Under the pieces are notes generated by a model. The model was not told the origin of the DNA. It made no database searches and saw nothing but the letters and a program-made list of their open reading frames with translations. A stretch of 64,000 nt of DNA from Lineus longissimus (taxonomy: Eukaryota; Nemertea; Pilidiophora; Heteronemertea; Lineidae): assembly GCF_910592395.1 (NCBI RefSeq), contig NC_088319.1, positions 12,462,001-12,526,000 on the forward strand. Reading direction: 5' to 3'. The first letter of the stretch is position 1, and the number at the start of each line of letters is the position of its first letter. Positions 25,568-38,400 of this stretch are shown here, in pieces. Made by a program: the position numbers and the translations under genes.

Positions 25568-25634
25568 AAATCAAATTGACCATTTTGGTAAGGGGTCTGA
25601 TTGTGCTTTGAAGCGGATTCAAGGAAAGCTTAAT

Positions 25635-26063
25635 GAGAACATGAATTTTGCAATACCAGATGGGGAAATCCCTCACATGTTTTTGACTGGCAACCCCATC
25701 AGGAACCCCGTTGAATAGAATGCCAACGGATATTGCAACACTTAATTGATTTCTGCTGACCCAACAACTCTTTTCATCGAGACAAGACGTTTTAAATCTA
25801 TTTTAGTGTAATTGTTGAATGGCAAAATATATATTTTTTGTCTCTTGTAGTTAGGAAGTTCGGGCCCATTGTTATGAAGCTGTAGATGTCTTCGAAGCCT
25901 CCGTATATTTTTTGGTATTTTTTGGTATTTCCCCATCTGGAGCAGAAATCAATTAAGTGTTGCAATATCCGTTGGCATTCTATTCAACGGGGTTCCTGAT
26001 GGTGTTGCCAGTAAAAAACATGTGAGGAGTTTCCCCATCTGGTATTGCAAAATTCATGTTCTC
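25635..26063. repeat. Foldback element with 123-bp arms
   Basis: Arm 25635-25757 is an almost perfect reverse complement of arm 25941-26063 (for example CCAACGGATATTGCAACACT against AGTGTTGCAATATCCGTTGG). About 183 bases lie between them, and CCCCATCTGG is repeated just inside. No coding potential. Lies about 430 bases upstream of the hlB start. Confidence 0.95.
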
Positions 26064-26227
26064 GTATACACTGTTACAGGTCGCATCAAGAAACTGGGGA
26101 TTAATCTCCAACAGCAGGTTGTATGTGTGTGAAACCTTTCACCTCTGGCAGAATTCACTTTTTGAAACTCGCCCTGTGGTCCTGTTAAATTGTGTGTGCT
26201 GAATATTCATAAAAAAAATTCAAATTA

Positions 26228-26440
26228 TTAAGGGGTATGCGTTTTGTATTTTTTCGTGGGTCAGCAAAATAGAAATTTAGTTATTAACAATGCCTTGTGC
26301 AGTTATCATGCATCCAACCTTGCTGAAACTTGGTATGGATAGTGTTTGAATATCTGTCTACACAATGGCAATATTTGAATTCATATTCAGCACAAATTGA
26401 CGTTATTGGAATTTTCAGATTCGATTACAAATATCTTATT
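26228..26440 (-). repeat. Repeat C copy, inverted, just upstream of hlB
   Basis: On the minus strand it has the family order: CATTGCCATTGTGTAGACAG, then CCAAGTTTCAGCAAGG, then TGCATGATAACTGC. TTAA at 26228-26231 marks one end. It ends less than 100 bases from the hlB initiator. Confidence 0.75.
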
Positions 26441-26497
26441 TTCAACAATCAGCACTGGCCTTGAATGACAACTGTAAATGATTTCATTACAGACATC

Positions 26498-29400
26498 ATG
26501 ACAGATCATTACAAAACGCTTGGGCTCAACCAAGGAGCCTCAGTAGAAGAGATCAAGAAAGCTTTCAGAAAACTGGCGAAAAAATGGCATCCAGACAAAA
26601 ACAAGTCAAGCAGTGCCACGGAAAAGTTCCAACAGCTTCGTGCTGCGTACGATGCTTTAATGGAACAGAAGAAAAGGGGTAAATCCGAAGCTGGTAGTTC
26701 AAGTAGACCACCAGGCAGTTCCAGCCGACCAAATCGTGCCCAAGCTGGTGGTTCTAGCAGACCCAATGGTACCCAAGCTGGTGGTTCCAGCAGACCCAAT
26801 GGTACCCAAGCTGGTGGTTCCAGCAGACCCAATGGTACCCAAGCTGGTGGTTCCAGCAGACCCAATGGTGCCCAACCTGGTGGTTCCAGCAGACCCAATG
26901 GTGGTTCCAGCAGACCCAATGGTACCCAAGCTGGTGGTTCCAGCAGACCCAATGGTGCCCAACCTGGTGGTTCCAGCAGACCCAATGGTGCCCAAGCTGG
27001 TGGTTCCAGCAGACCCAATGGTGCCCAAGCTGGTGGTTCCAGCAGACCCAATGGTGGTTCCAGCAGACCCAAGGGTGCCCAAGCTGGTGGTTCCAGCCAA
27101 TCATTTGGGGGATTTAGGAATTTCACCCGGCCCACTGGTGGCTATGATGAAGAGAGTGATGAGGATACCGGTTATCAGAGAAGACAGCAACAAGGGGAAG
27201 GACCGGGATTCGGATTTCGGCGCTATCAGCCTGCAGATTCAGAGGAATCTGATATCAGTGATGAAGAGTCTGAGTCTGATGACGAATGGTCAGACATCTC
27301 CGATGATTCATCAGGTAAATTGATATTAATGTCCCTATGAGCGTTTGTTGTGTGCTACTACAATTGGACACCGATTGATGTAATTAACTTTGTGATTTTA
27401 TCTTGGGCAAGGAAGAAAGATTGACACAACAAAAGGTCATTGCTTGCATTAGTGGCCACAGTACCAGAATGAAGAATCAAATTGGTTGTTTCCATTCAAT
27501 TTGACATCTCTGATCAGGACAACTCTCTATTAAGGACAGCAGTCTTCAGTCCTAAGGGTGTCCTTAATAGAAAGGTTCTGCTGTATTCAAATCGTTACTT
27601 GCAAAAACTTGTTCATCCGATAATCCTTTTATAGATGACGGGGAGACTGTTGATGATTGCCTGAGACGTCAGCCAAACCTCGATAGAAAATATCAGCAGG
27701 AATTCCAGGAGAAACAAACTGATGATTCTTTCCAAAAGATGCAGGAGGTTCGGAGGAATTTGCCTGCTCATAGTTACACAGAGGTACGAATACTCTCCTT
27801 GAGCAAGCGCCACAATCAATGATCATGCAGTCCTTAATGGTGGTGTGATTGCCTTTGATGGGTTTTGAGCTTTGTAACCCAAAATATAGATTGAAAACAT
27901 TTGGAGGTCGAGCATTCGCCACTTTAGCACCTCAACTGTGGAACTCTCTTTCCCCCACCCTGAGAGCTACATCGGATGTCTCAACCTTTCGCAAAGAACT
28001 CAAGACCCTCCTTTTCAATAGAGCTCACCAGCGCCGGTGAACATTTGTATCAAGTGATACAGGCGCTTTACAAATAATAATTTATTATTATTATTAATTT
28101 ATTATTAGCCAAAAGACTAGATCTTTGGCCGGAGGGCATGACACTGGCCCTCCTCCCCAACTTATTTCAATGGAGGCTGCACTGATTGTCAGCGCAGCAA
28201 TCGGGGCTATCTGTTCTTCCTGGCTTTCTCCTTTCTAGGCTCATTGCTTATAGCTGAGAAAGGTGAAATCCAGTAAGAACAGTGAGCGCAGATTGCTGAG
28301 CATATGATTGAGATTTGAAGCCCTTGAATAATGTAAGGATACAAAAGTACAGATATGTTTGGCTTGCAAAGGAAATTATCTCTCACCTCAACACTTGTTT
28401 TTTTGAATTCGGATAAAAAATAAACGGAATAAATGCCATTTTTGCAACGGCACAAGTACCTTGTGTAAATAATGAGAGCACGTGTTCAAGTGATGTCTTG
28501 ATCCTGAAGTGCGGTGACACAACGGTTGAGCGTCGGCCTTGTGATCGGGAGGTCACTGGTTCGATACCTGGCCAGTGCCACTTCGTAACTGTCAACTGGC
28601 CTGAAATGTCCTTGCGTGCGCTAGAGTGTGGCTGCCCTTGGTTCTCCACAAAGGTTTCTGGATAGGTTGGGTAATAATATTCGTGATTGTAAAGCGCTTT
28701 GAGACAATAGATAATACAGTGAAAAGCGCTATATAAAACCTCAATATTATCATTGCTTTTTTTATGACGTAACTGACATCACATCCATGTCTTTTTTTTT
28801 CTTCAGCGTATTTGTGAGACCGTTGCCGCCAATCAAGTGACCGTGATAAGTGGGGAAACAGGATGCGGAAAAACTACCCAAGTGCCACAGTTTATCTTGG
28901 ATGAATTTATCAGGAAAGGTCAGGGGTCGCAGTGTCATATCATCTGCACCCAGCCCAGGAGGATAAGTGCCGTGTCTGTAAGTATCTCAACAGATTCTGA
29001 GCCCCTCCCTTAGTGGACACCTCTTAGTGGGCGCATCAAAAAGTGCTACCAACAGGGCTGAAACTTCAGGACGTCCTATTTACGAGGCCTACGCCTGAAC
29101 CACTGTTGGCCATCAGGATTGGTATAGTGTATGTATGTTTGTGTCCCAAAGAATACAGAGAAACAAAGGAATTCTGAACTATGCCTCATTAGCAGATCTG
29201 GCCTCTATTCGATATCCTGATATCTGTATAACAAAATGGCAGCTTTTACTCCGGCAGTAATGCCTGTAACTCCTTGTTTACTTTTACTCTACTGCAGGTT
29301 GCCCAGCGCGTTGCTGACGAAAGGGCGGAAGTTGCTGGTGGAAATGAAAGCAGTGTTGGATACCAGATTGGCCTCGAGGCGTAAGTTTTAACTTTGCCTT

Positions 29401-32400
29401 AAAGGGAACTGGAACCGCCGAGCGATTTATTCAACTTTTCGACTTTCACCGGCCGAGAAAGTCAAACTTCCAACTTCCTATTCGAGTTCAGATTTGTAGC
29501 TCCGCCCCCAGTGCCCGAGCATGCGCAGTTCAATTTGTTATCATTGAGAATCATGTGAGAATCATGTGAGTCATGCGATCTTTCATTCATGAGTTTTCGT
29601 AGTAAATTCCATAGTAGTGACGTCACTCAATGATTGACAGCTAGGCGCCATGTTTCATTCATGCCTCGTTCTGATCACCCGATATGCGGGAAATGAAAAC
29701 GAGGTCATACGAACTGGCTTGGCGGTTTCAGTTCCCTTTAAGTTTGTCTGCAGGTCGATTGGCATGGGTTTCTTGGAATTAGTTTTCCCGGGTTTTTTAA
29801 TTTCTTTGAATGAGGCTTTCATGACTTCTCCAAACAGGATAATCGAAAAATCATTGAACTGAAAGAAACAATGCACTGGAACAGTGCCTGCCTGAAATTC
29901 ACAAGTCATATCCAAAACTGCCTCGCAACACTTGCAGATATATCATTACCAGAGATCAGTATTAGTGTGACACTGCAAGTGGCGGCTCATAGTGGCAAGC
30001 CGGGGTATTATCCTCCTGGCCAGGCAAAACCCATGCCTAAGTTGTTCCTTTAATACCATTTGTCTGTTTTTCAGTGAAAGACCAAGAAAAACTGGATCCA
30101 TTCTGTTCTGTACTACTGGAATTGTCCTCAAAATTCTGGAGTCGAATCCGTAAGTTTAGTCGATTCAGATAAGATTCATTTTGCCATGGTCAACTTTATT
30201 AAGCAATATAAAATTCATCTACAGAGTGATTCCGTAAGATTTTGCCTTGTGAGCTTTACATGTAATTGACATTTGCCTATTTTTCACTGCATTTTTTAGC
30301 TATAGTAGAATCTCCCTAAGCTGACACCTCAAGGACACGGCATTTGGTCCCAAATTTGTCGTTTCCATTGAATTTGATCTCTGTCATGAGGACATGTCTT
30401 CCCCTGCTGTAATACCATTCCTTCTTCTGATTCAGTCTACTGAAAGACGTCTCCCATATTGTCCTCGATGAAGTTCATGAGCGCGATCTTGACACTGATT
30501 TCCTGCTGACTATCGTGAAATATATTCTTCCAAAACGACCCAACTTGAAGCTAATCCTCATGAGTGCAACAATGAATGCACAGCGTTTCTCAAGATATTG
30601 TGGTTAGTATGCTTTAGACACTTAACCACTTCACTACTGCAGCCCGAAATGATGGGGTACATTGACGACATTTAGTAAAAGGCTCTAACCTCGGGATGGA
30701 CTAAGCAGGGTCTGGGGCCTTCTGCGATAATTAAATTATGCACCTATAAAAGGATGAATCTATTATAAAAGGAAGTGCCTTGACTGACATTGTAAGGAAG
30801 TCCGCACAAACCGGGTGATAGGCTCCTCTGCATTCGCAGTGGTGGGACCAAGGCTATGGAATGAGCTTCCAAATAGTGTTCGTGGCCAGAGTACCCTGGG
30901 TCGTTTTAAAACTGCACTAAAAACTCATATTTTTAAGAAATTCTTTTGAATCCTTTTTTTTTTAAAATCCCACTTGCACGTTTTCTTTAGTAATGACTTT
31001 TATTATATCATGTATTAATGTTTTATTGTTTTATTATAAATTGTAAAGCGCTTAGAAGTTTTAACAACGTTAAGCGCTATAAATGTTTTTAATAATAATT
31101 TTATTTTCCATTAAGGTCATTGCCCGACGCTTGAAATCCCTGGTCGGACATTTCCGGTGAAGAAGTTCTTTCTCGAGGATGCTATTGAGTTAACCAAGTA
31201 TGTGTTTTAATCCTCTCAACCCTCAAACAGCCAACCGCGCTTTTAGGCGCAGTTTTTAAATTTCGCGCGCAGACGATTGCAGCCCAACAGACAACGGCTC
31301 CAAGGGAATCCGTCTTATTCCAATACTTCGTAAATGATCTTCTGCAGTCGTTTGCATAGTGATGGGGCTATTGATGGGGGCCCTCGTGGAGACAGTTCGT
31401 CTGGGGATGAAGACATGCACCCCCTTCTGAGAAATCCTGGGAAATTCGACGTTTTAAGGGTTAAAAGCCATTCTTTAAACATTTGAAATTTATAATTGAA
31501 TTTTAAAATTTCCAGTTGCATAACACCTACTCAATATAAATGTCAGCATTGCCGTTGAGTATACAGATGTATAAATACTATAAATACAAAGTTTCAGCAA
31601 ATTCATATTCATGATAACTGCACTACGGCATTGTGTATCACTGCATTTCTACTTTCTGGACCGCCATTAATTACAAACAGCATGACCCCTTTAACTAAGT
31701 TTTATACATCGAACATGTCAAACTTCCAGGATGTTACAACTTACTAAAATTTATTTAAACTTATTAAAATGTCATGCTAGAATACACAAAATGAAGAATT
31801 TGGCCTAATAAAAGATATTTTGTAAAGACACCTTTTTCTATTTGTATCTCTTTACAGATATAAACCCAAGAAAACTTGGCCTAAGCCTCGATCAAGAGAG
31901 TTCTTTGATTTTGAGCGTTGGGTGAGGAGACTTCCAGACAAGTAAGTCCATTACAAGAACTTTGGAACCATTCCATGATTCAAGCCTTAAAATAAAGGCA
32001 ATAAAAAGAGCAAAGTAATATCTTTAGAAAAGAAAAACTAAAAGAGTTCTTCTGTAATCTGCAAAACCAGAAATTGAGAAAATATATGTATTATACCTCA
32101 ATCATGTCATGAACTTATATGTGACCCGTCACAGCAAAACCAGGCGCTTGTCGCACAGAAGATGAGCCTAAATGACACCAGGAGATAATGGAAGTAATTG
32201 ATGTGCTCATATTTCACAAAAGGCAAACAATAGAGAAATGAACAGACAGTCCGTCTCAACCTGTCAAGCTCAGAGCGACATGCGCCTGGTTTTGCTGTGA
32301 TGGGTCACATATCATGAGGATGTGCCATTGTTCAAGCACATTTTCTGCTCAAAGTCTGACAGGCCCTTTTGAATCTTTCAACTGTCAAAGGCCGACCCCG

Positions 32401-35400
32401 TTTGTGAAAAATTAAAAATTTGTAATTGAATTTGAAAATTTCCAGTTCCAATACGTACTGAATATGAATTTCAACAGTACTGTACGTTAATTGTGCTGAT
32501 AGATATACAAATACTATACATACCAAGTTTCATCGAAATTGCATGCATAATAACTGAACTACAGCATTGTTTATAACTGCAGTTTTATTTTCCTGAGTGA
32601 GGATTTTGACTGCGCACCCCCTCAAAATAGTCTCATTCCATTTTAAGGTATGCTCGCTCCACTAAAGATGTGTTATTGAACTCATTCAACTGTAATCACA
32701 TTGATTGTGATCTTATGGCTGCGGTAATTCGATACATCGCGACCGAAAAGGACAGAGAAAACAGCGAGAAAGGGGCGATCCTTGTCTTTATGCCGGGATG
32801 GGACGACATCTCAAAACTCTACGATACGTTGATGTCACGGCAACTCTTCCGATCGGATGCTTTTCTGATTCTTCAACTCCATGGCTCGATGATGCCTAGA
32901 GAAGAACAGGACTTGGTCATGGTGCGTCCCGAAGAAGGGGTCCGTAAAATTATCATTTCTACAAATGTTGCCGAAACTGGGTGAGTAGTGTTAGTTTCAT
33001 CTCTCTTAAAGGAGATTTTGAAGTCTAAATCAAAACACTGCTGCCAAGAATATGCCAGCAAGTGACTGATGGCAATGGCACCTTGACTACAATCTAGTGA
33101 GCAGTGCTTTACCGTGGCCTATTCTTGATCTGAACGGGCAAATATCACCATCTGTTTCACCGGATCAAACTGATGTTTTCTGATTGCGTTCGTGTGTTAT
33201 TGAAAAGTTGTTGGTATATATTGGCATGACGTGCTATGCAAGTCATCCACACTATGGGTGATGTGGCATGACGTGCTGTGCACGACATAATGAAAGGGTC
33301 AACCTGAACACAGATAGCGATTGAGAGTTTGTCCCCTGCATCTAGATATTAACATGTACAGTAGAACCTTTCTTTGCGGACACCTCTCTGTTAAGGACAC
33401 TAGTTTTGGTCCAAAGTGGGTGTTTCCATTCAATTTGACCTCTCTAATCAGGACACCTCTCTATTAAGGACAGCACTTGTCAGTCTCAAGGTAGTCCTTG
33501 ATAGAGAGGTTCTACTGTAATCTATTTTTTTCACGAATATTTCAGCATCACCATAGAAGATGTGGTGTATGTCATCGACAGCGGAAAATCCAAACTCTCC
33601 TATTTTGACCCGAGAAAGAATATGTGTTCTTTGCAAACAGTGTCAAGCAGCAAGGCCAACTCTACTCAGAGGAGGGGCAGGGCTGGCAGGTAATGACATT
33701 TTAAGGCCTACACCGTTTGCAAAAAGATTGAAATTTGCATTTGAATTTGAACATTTTGAATTGTACTGATAAGGCAGTTTTGTAGACTGATATACAAATA
33801 CTATAAACATCATGATAAATGCATTGCAGCATTGTGTAGAACTGCATTGCTATTTTCATGGACCAGCAGTGATTATGAACTGTGTGCCAATTTAAAGAAA
33901 ATTGGTTCCAACTTCTGCGGTCAGTTGTGTGATTGTTGTCATTATTGGTGTCATAACATTGACCGATTTTTTGCCGGAGGTGTGGAGTCCACAAGAGGCT
34001 ATTGTCAGATATTGGTTCATTTTGCTTTGGTTTGCAGGGTTTGCGCGGGGGAGTGTTACCATATGTACACTGCACACCAGGAGAAGAAGCTTGTTCAGTA
34101 TCACAAGCCAGAGATCCTTCGATCAAGACTCGAAGATGCGTGTATTAGAATTAAGGTGAGAGTTAGGAAAGAACATACAGAATTCAGTATTCTTCTTCCT
34201 CAGTGTTTGCCCTGTATAGAGGTGATTTTTTCCACCGTTTTTGTGTGCCACTACGATTCAGGTTTCAGTATATACTTTGGGAATTTGGGTGCAAGATACG
34301 GATGTTGTTGCCTAGAATCACAAGTGACCAGTAACTTGGGAAGACTTTTAATCAATCTCCTCCAAGTCGAATCCTTGCAAGATGGCCAACACTGGGGTGG
34401 TTGACGATTGTAATTTTAGACAACCCCTTTAAAATCTTAACACTTGAATGCTATGAAATTTTCAGGGAATGGCCTGCTTATTTCATTCATGACATTCCAA
34501 TTTTATTCTGATGACTTTAAACGTTGAACAAGCTGGTGGCTGTTTAGGATGACCCTTTCTAAACACTGAATGAAATATACACAAAAATCAAGTTGCCTTG
34601 AGATTGAACCAGAGAACCTTGGATTACCGGTTCACCTCTTTACCAATAGAGCTATCAAAGTTTCTCTTACTTATACTATTTATGTTTGTGCTTCTTTTCA
34701 GTTGTTGGGACGAAGTAGTATCATGTCATTGTTCAAGAGAGCAATGGATAGACCTTCTAAAGAATCTATACTCAGATCTATTGAGTTTCTTAAGCAATTG
34801 GTAAGAAACTGTTAGCCCTTTTTAGCCTTCCTTACCTCTCCCCAGAGGCCTGGTCCTACCGTAACTTGGTATTGGAATATAGTTCAATGGAACCTTCCTC
34901 AGCAGACGCCTCTCTATTACAGACACCCTCTCTTTTGAGGACACCAGTTTTGGGCCCAAAATGGTTGTTCCCATTGAATTTTACCTCATTTTAGTCAGGA
35001 CACCTCTCAATCAAGGATGAACTTGTCAGTCTCAAGGATGTCCTTGCTTTACACAATTTAAAAAAATTCAATATTAAATTTCAAATTTTTAACAAATGGC
35101 GTACGCCCTCATCAAAAGTTTTCATTTCTTTTAGGATGCTTTAGATGAAGACGAGGAGTTGACCCCCCTTGGCGTCCATCTGGGAAGCCTCCCAGTCGAT
35201 GTGCGTATCGGCAAGCTGTTGATCTATGGAGCGTTATTCTGCTGCCTGGACCCCATCTTGACCATTGCAGCCTGCTTTGAAGACAAGGCGCCCTTTGTTG
35301 CCCCATTAGTAAGTTACCGGAAAGTTTTCTATAACTAAGGTAACCAAGCTGTACCCAAGGAATACTTATTTAGTCATGCGGATGCATAGCCAGATTCACA

Positions 35401-38400
35401 ATCTGGAAATATTGTTCAAACTTTTGCCAACCGCGGTGATGATTTTCGAAATATTGGTGGTCTCCAAGTGATTGTAGTATGCACACTTTAAACTTGGTCT
35501 GGTATGAAAAATATTCCACAAAATGCATTTACAATCCCGGATCATGGCCCAAAAAAAGGTCATCAATCGACGAAAGTGCAGTCCTGTGGAAAAGAGGCTG
35601 TTTTGTGATTTGAATCTTGATTTTGATTGCCCAGGGCCACTCGGTACTTTCAACTGACCTAAAATGGCCGAAGAAGTGCACTTTATGCACCCCTTGGTTT
35701 CTGGATTAGGCTTGGGGAATGAGACTGTACAGTTTTGCAGTATTAAGCGCTATATGTGACCCACCACGACAGAATGAGTCGCATGTCGCACAGAAGATGA
35801 GCCTAAAATCACACCAGGAAATAATAGAAGAAATTGATGTTCTCAGATTTCACAAAAGGCAGACAACAGTGAAATGAACAACCAGTCTGTCTCAACCTGT
35901 CAAGCTCGGAGCGCCATGCGACTCATTTTGTCGTGGTGGGTCACATATGAGAACCTACATTTTATGTTCTACAGGACAAGAGAAGTGAAGCTGATGCCCA
36001 AAGGCTTATCATGGCAGACGGCACTAGCAGCGATCATCTCATGTGGGTCAATGGTTATAATGGATGGGTCAATGCGGGGAGAAATAAGGAAAAAAAGGAA
36101 TATTGTCAAGATAACTTCATCTCCAATTATTCTATGTGGGTGAGTTAAAGGCAGAGTACAGGCACGAAAAACTGCCAGTTACAGTCCAAGTCCCAATTGA
36201 CATCCCTTCGGCTTCGTGTCAGTTATGTGCAATGTATGTGCGAGTTGCATGTCAGTGACACGCTTATCGCTCTATGTTTCATGTATATTAAGCGTGACCT
36301 ACGTGCTGGGTTACGCATCAGTGGTGATTTAAGGGATGTCAGTTGTGATTAGGACTGTACACCACGGAGTCGTTTGGTAACTAACTATGTTGATGTCCAC
36401 TTGCATTCTACAATTTATTGCAAGAGAGATGAAAAAAAACACTGCATGCCATGTTAGTTGATGACAAGATATACAGTAGAACCTCTCTATCAAGGACACC
36501 TTCGGGATTGACAAATGCTGTCCTTAATAGAGAGGTGTCCGCTGAGGAAGGTTCCACAGTATATCTTAGTTGTTCTTTTGCAGCAAGTGAACAAAAAACG
36601 CCAGCAATTGGCAGAAAGTCTTTTCAAACTTGGATTTATTGGAAGCAAGTCTCCTTCCGATCATGATGCCAACAGGAATAGTGATGAGTTAAATGTTGTC
36701 AGGGCCGTTCTTTCTGCTAGTCTTCATCCGAATATCGGACCAATTGTTGTGGATAAAGTCAATGAACACACTGGGTGAGTCTAATAATGTTGACTTTAAA
36801 GGCCTACATGTACTTGTTTGTTAAAAATTGGAAAGTTGTATTTGAATTTGAAAATTTCCAATTGTGTAAATACAAACTCATTATAAATGTCGGCATTGCC
36901 GTTTTGAAGACAGATATACATGTACAAATACTATAGTTACCAAGTTTCAGCAAATTTCAGCAAATTTGCATGCATAATAACTGCACTACAGCATTGGGAA
37001 TAACTGTATTTCAATTTGCGTGGACCATCAGTAATTACGAATGGCGTACCTCTTTAAATGTGGAGTAGTGGCAGGCAGTGCCTGGTTCCCGGGTAGTGGA
37101 CCTGGGGACGGACAAAATGTGGAGGTACGTGACGTCACCGACGGTCCCTACAACATGAGAATTTGTGAGCTGGTGATTTTCTTTTTGTGTGTGTGTGCGT
37201 GTGTGGGGGGGGGGGGGGGCACTAGTATATCTGAACAGGTAAGCCTTTGACAGAATTCTGTATTTTTGTTGGCCATCTCTTAAATTGTTGTTTTATTCTT
37301 ATTTCAGCCAATATGATTATTATATCAGATCCCAAGATGAGAAAGTATATATCCACCCGAAATCGGTCAACTTCCAGAAACCAATCTATGAAAATTATGG
37401 TTATGTTGTGTACTACCTGAAATTGGAGACTACTAAGGTGAGTTGAGTGGTGAGCCTGGTGGGCATATCTCAGTGAAATACAATGAAGACACTGGAGTGT
37501 GTGCGTGTGTGTGTGGGGAGGGGGCTTGGAAGAAACCATTCAGTTAGGAAGTAATTTGCAGTCAGATTTACGTAACCATCATACAATGTCATATCCTCAA
37601 GTCGTAGCAACAATGTCATATCCTCAAGTCATAGCAACAATGTCATATCCTCAAGTCGTAGCAACAAGGTCATATCCTCAAGTCGTAGCAACAATGTCAT
37701 ATCCTCAAGTCGTAGCAACAATGTCATATCCTCAAGTCGTAGCAACAATGTCATATCCTCAAGTCGTAGCAAAATCAGCTGTTTGCTGCAGATCTTCAGC
37801 GATTGATTCTCCACTACTTTGGCCCCGGCCAAAAGTCCTGTCTTCTTCTAAAATATTGAGTCGAGAGTGAAGGGAAAAGGTGTTCCTCTACTGTAAACCC
37901 TGAAATTTTTGCAAGTGTTTCATTTTCACGATTTTTCGAGCAAATTTTCCTCATTCAAGTGTCACGAAAATTTCCAGGGTTAACAGTAGTAAGAGGGTTG
38001 GTGTAAATGTGTTTTTGCAACTCGCAATTTTCACCAATCAAAACTCTTTCTTCCCTAGGTGTACATTCATGACGTCACAGCAATCTCCTCAGTACCATGG
38101 CACTTCTTTCGAAAAAATAGGGAAGGGCATTATGGTCATAAGGTATGTTGTACACAGAATTGATTGCTTTTAAAGGCCCATGCTGTTTTTAAAAATTTGA
38201 AAATTTGCAATTGAATTTGAAAATTTCCAATTGCGTAAATACATGTACATACTAAATAAAGATTTCAACATTGCCATTCTATTACGGACAACCTCTTTAT
38301 CAAGGACACTAGTTTTGGTCTCAAATAGATTGTTTTCATTCAGTTAGACCTCTCTAGCCAGGACACCCCTCTATTGAGGACAGCACTTGTCAGTCCTGAG

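Larger units (their letters stand above)
23405..26497. other. Intergenic region between hlA and hlB
   Basis: Contains the hlA 3'UTR with AATAAA at 24308-24313, a doubled repeat A (24492-24715), repeat C copies (25326-25567 and an inverted one at 26228-26440) and a 429-bp foldback element (25635-26063). A two-copy direct repeat, TGATGTCCTTAGTAAAGGGG, lies near 24800-24850. No extra gene seen. The hlB promoter must be here, in repeat-derived DNA. Confidence 0.6.

Noticed and set aside
26509-27135. Long minus-strand and alternate-frame ORFs over the hlB minisatellite
   Set aside because: They exist only because the 33-bp unit is a multiple of three; the plus frame alone shows a J-domain and joins the helicase in phase.
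28508-28580. tRNA gene
   Set aside because: Has A- and B-box-like motifs but no complete cloverleaf, and is joined to a SINE body with a LINE-type tail.
35975-36141. Frame reading [17 protein letters not shown] in hlB exon 14
   Set aside because: The neighbouring frame reads [20 protein letters not shown], matching exon 14 of hlA and hlC, and fits the splice phases.
37586-37774. CRISPR-like array
   Set aside because: Contiguous 27-bp repeats without spacers, in a eukaryotic intron.
37499-37870. Open frame with MSYPQVVAT repeats
   Set aside because: Lies within intron 16 of hlB, is made of a 27-bp minisatellite, and has no homology or splice context.
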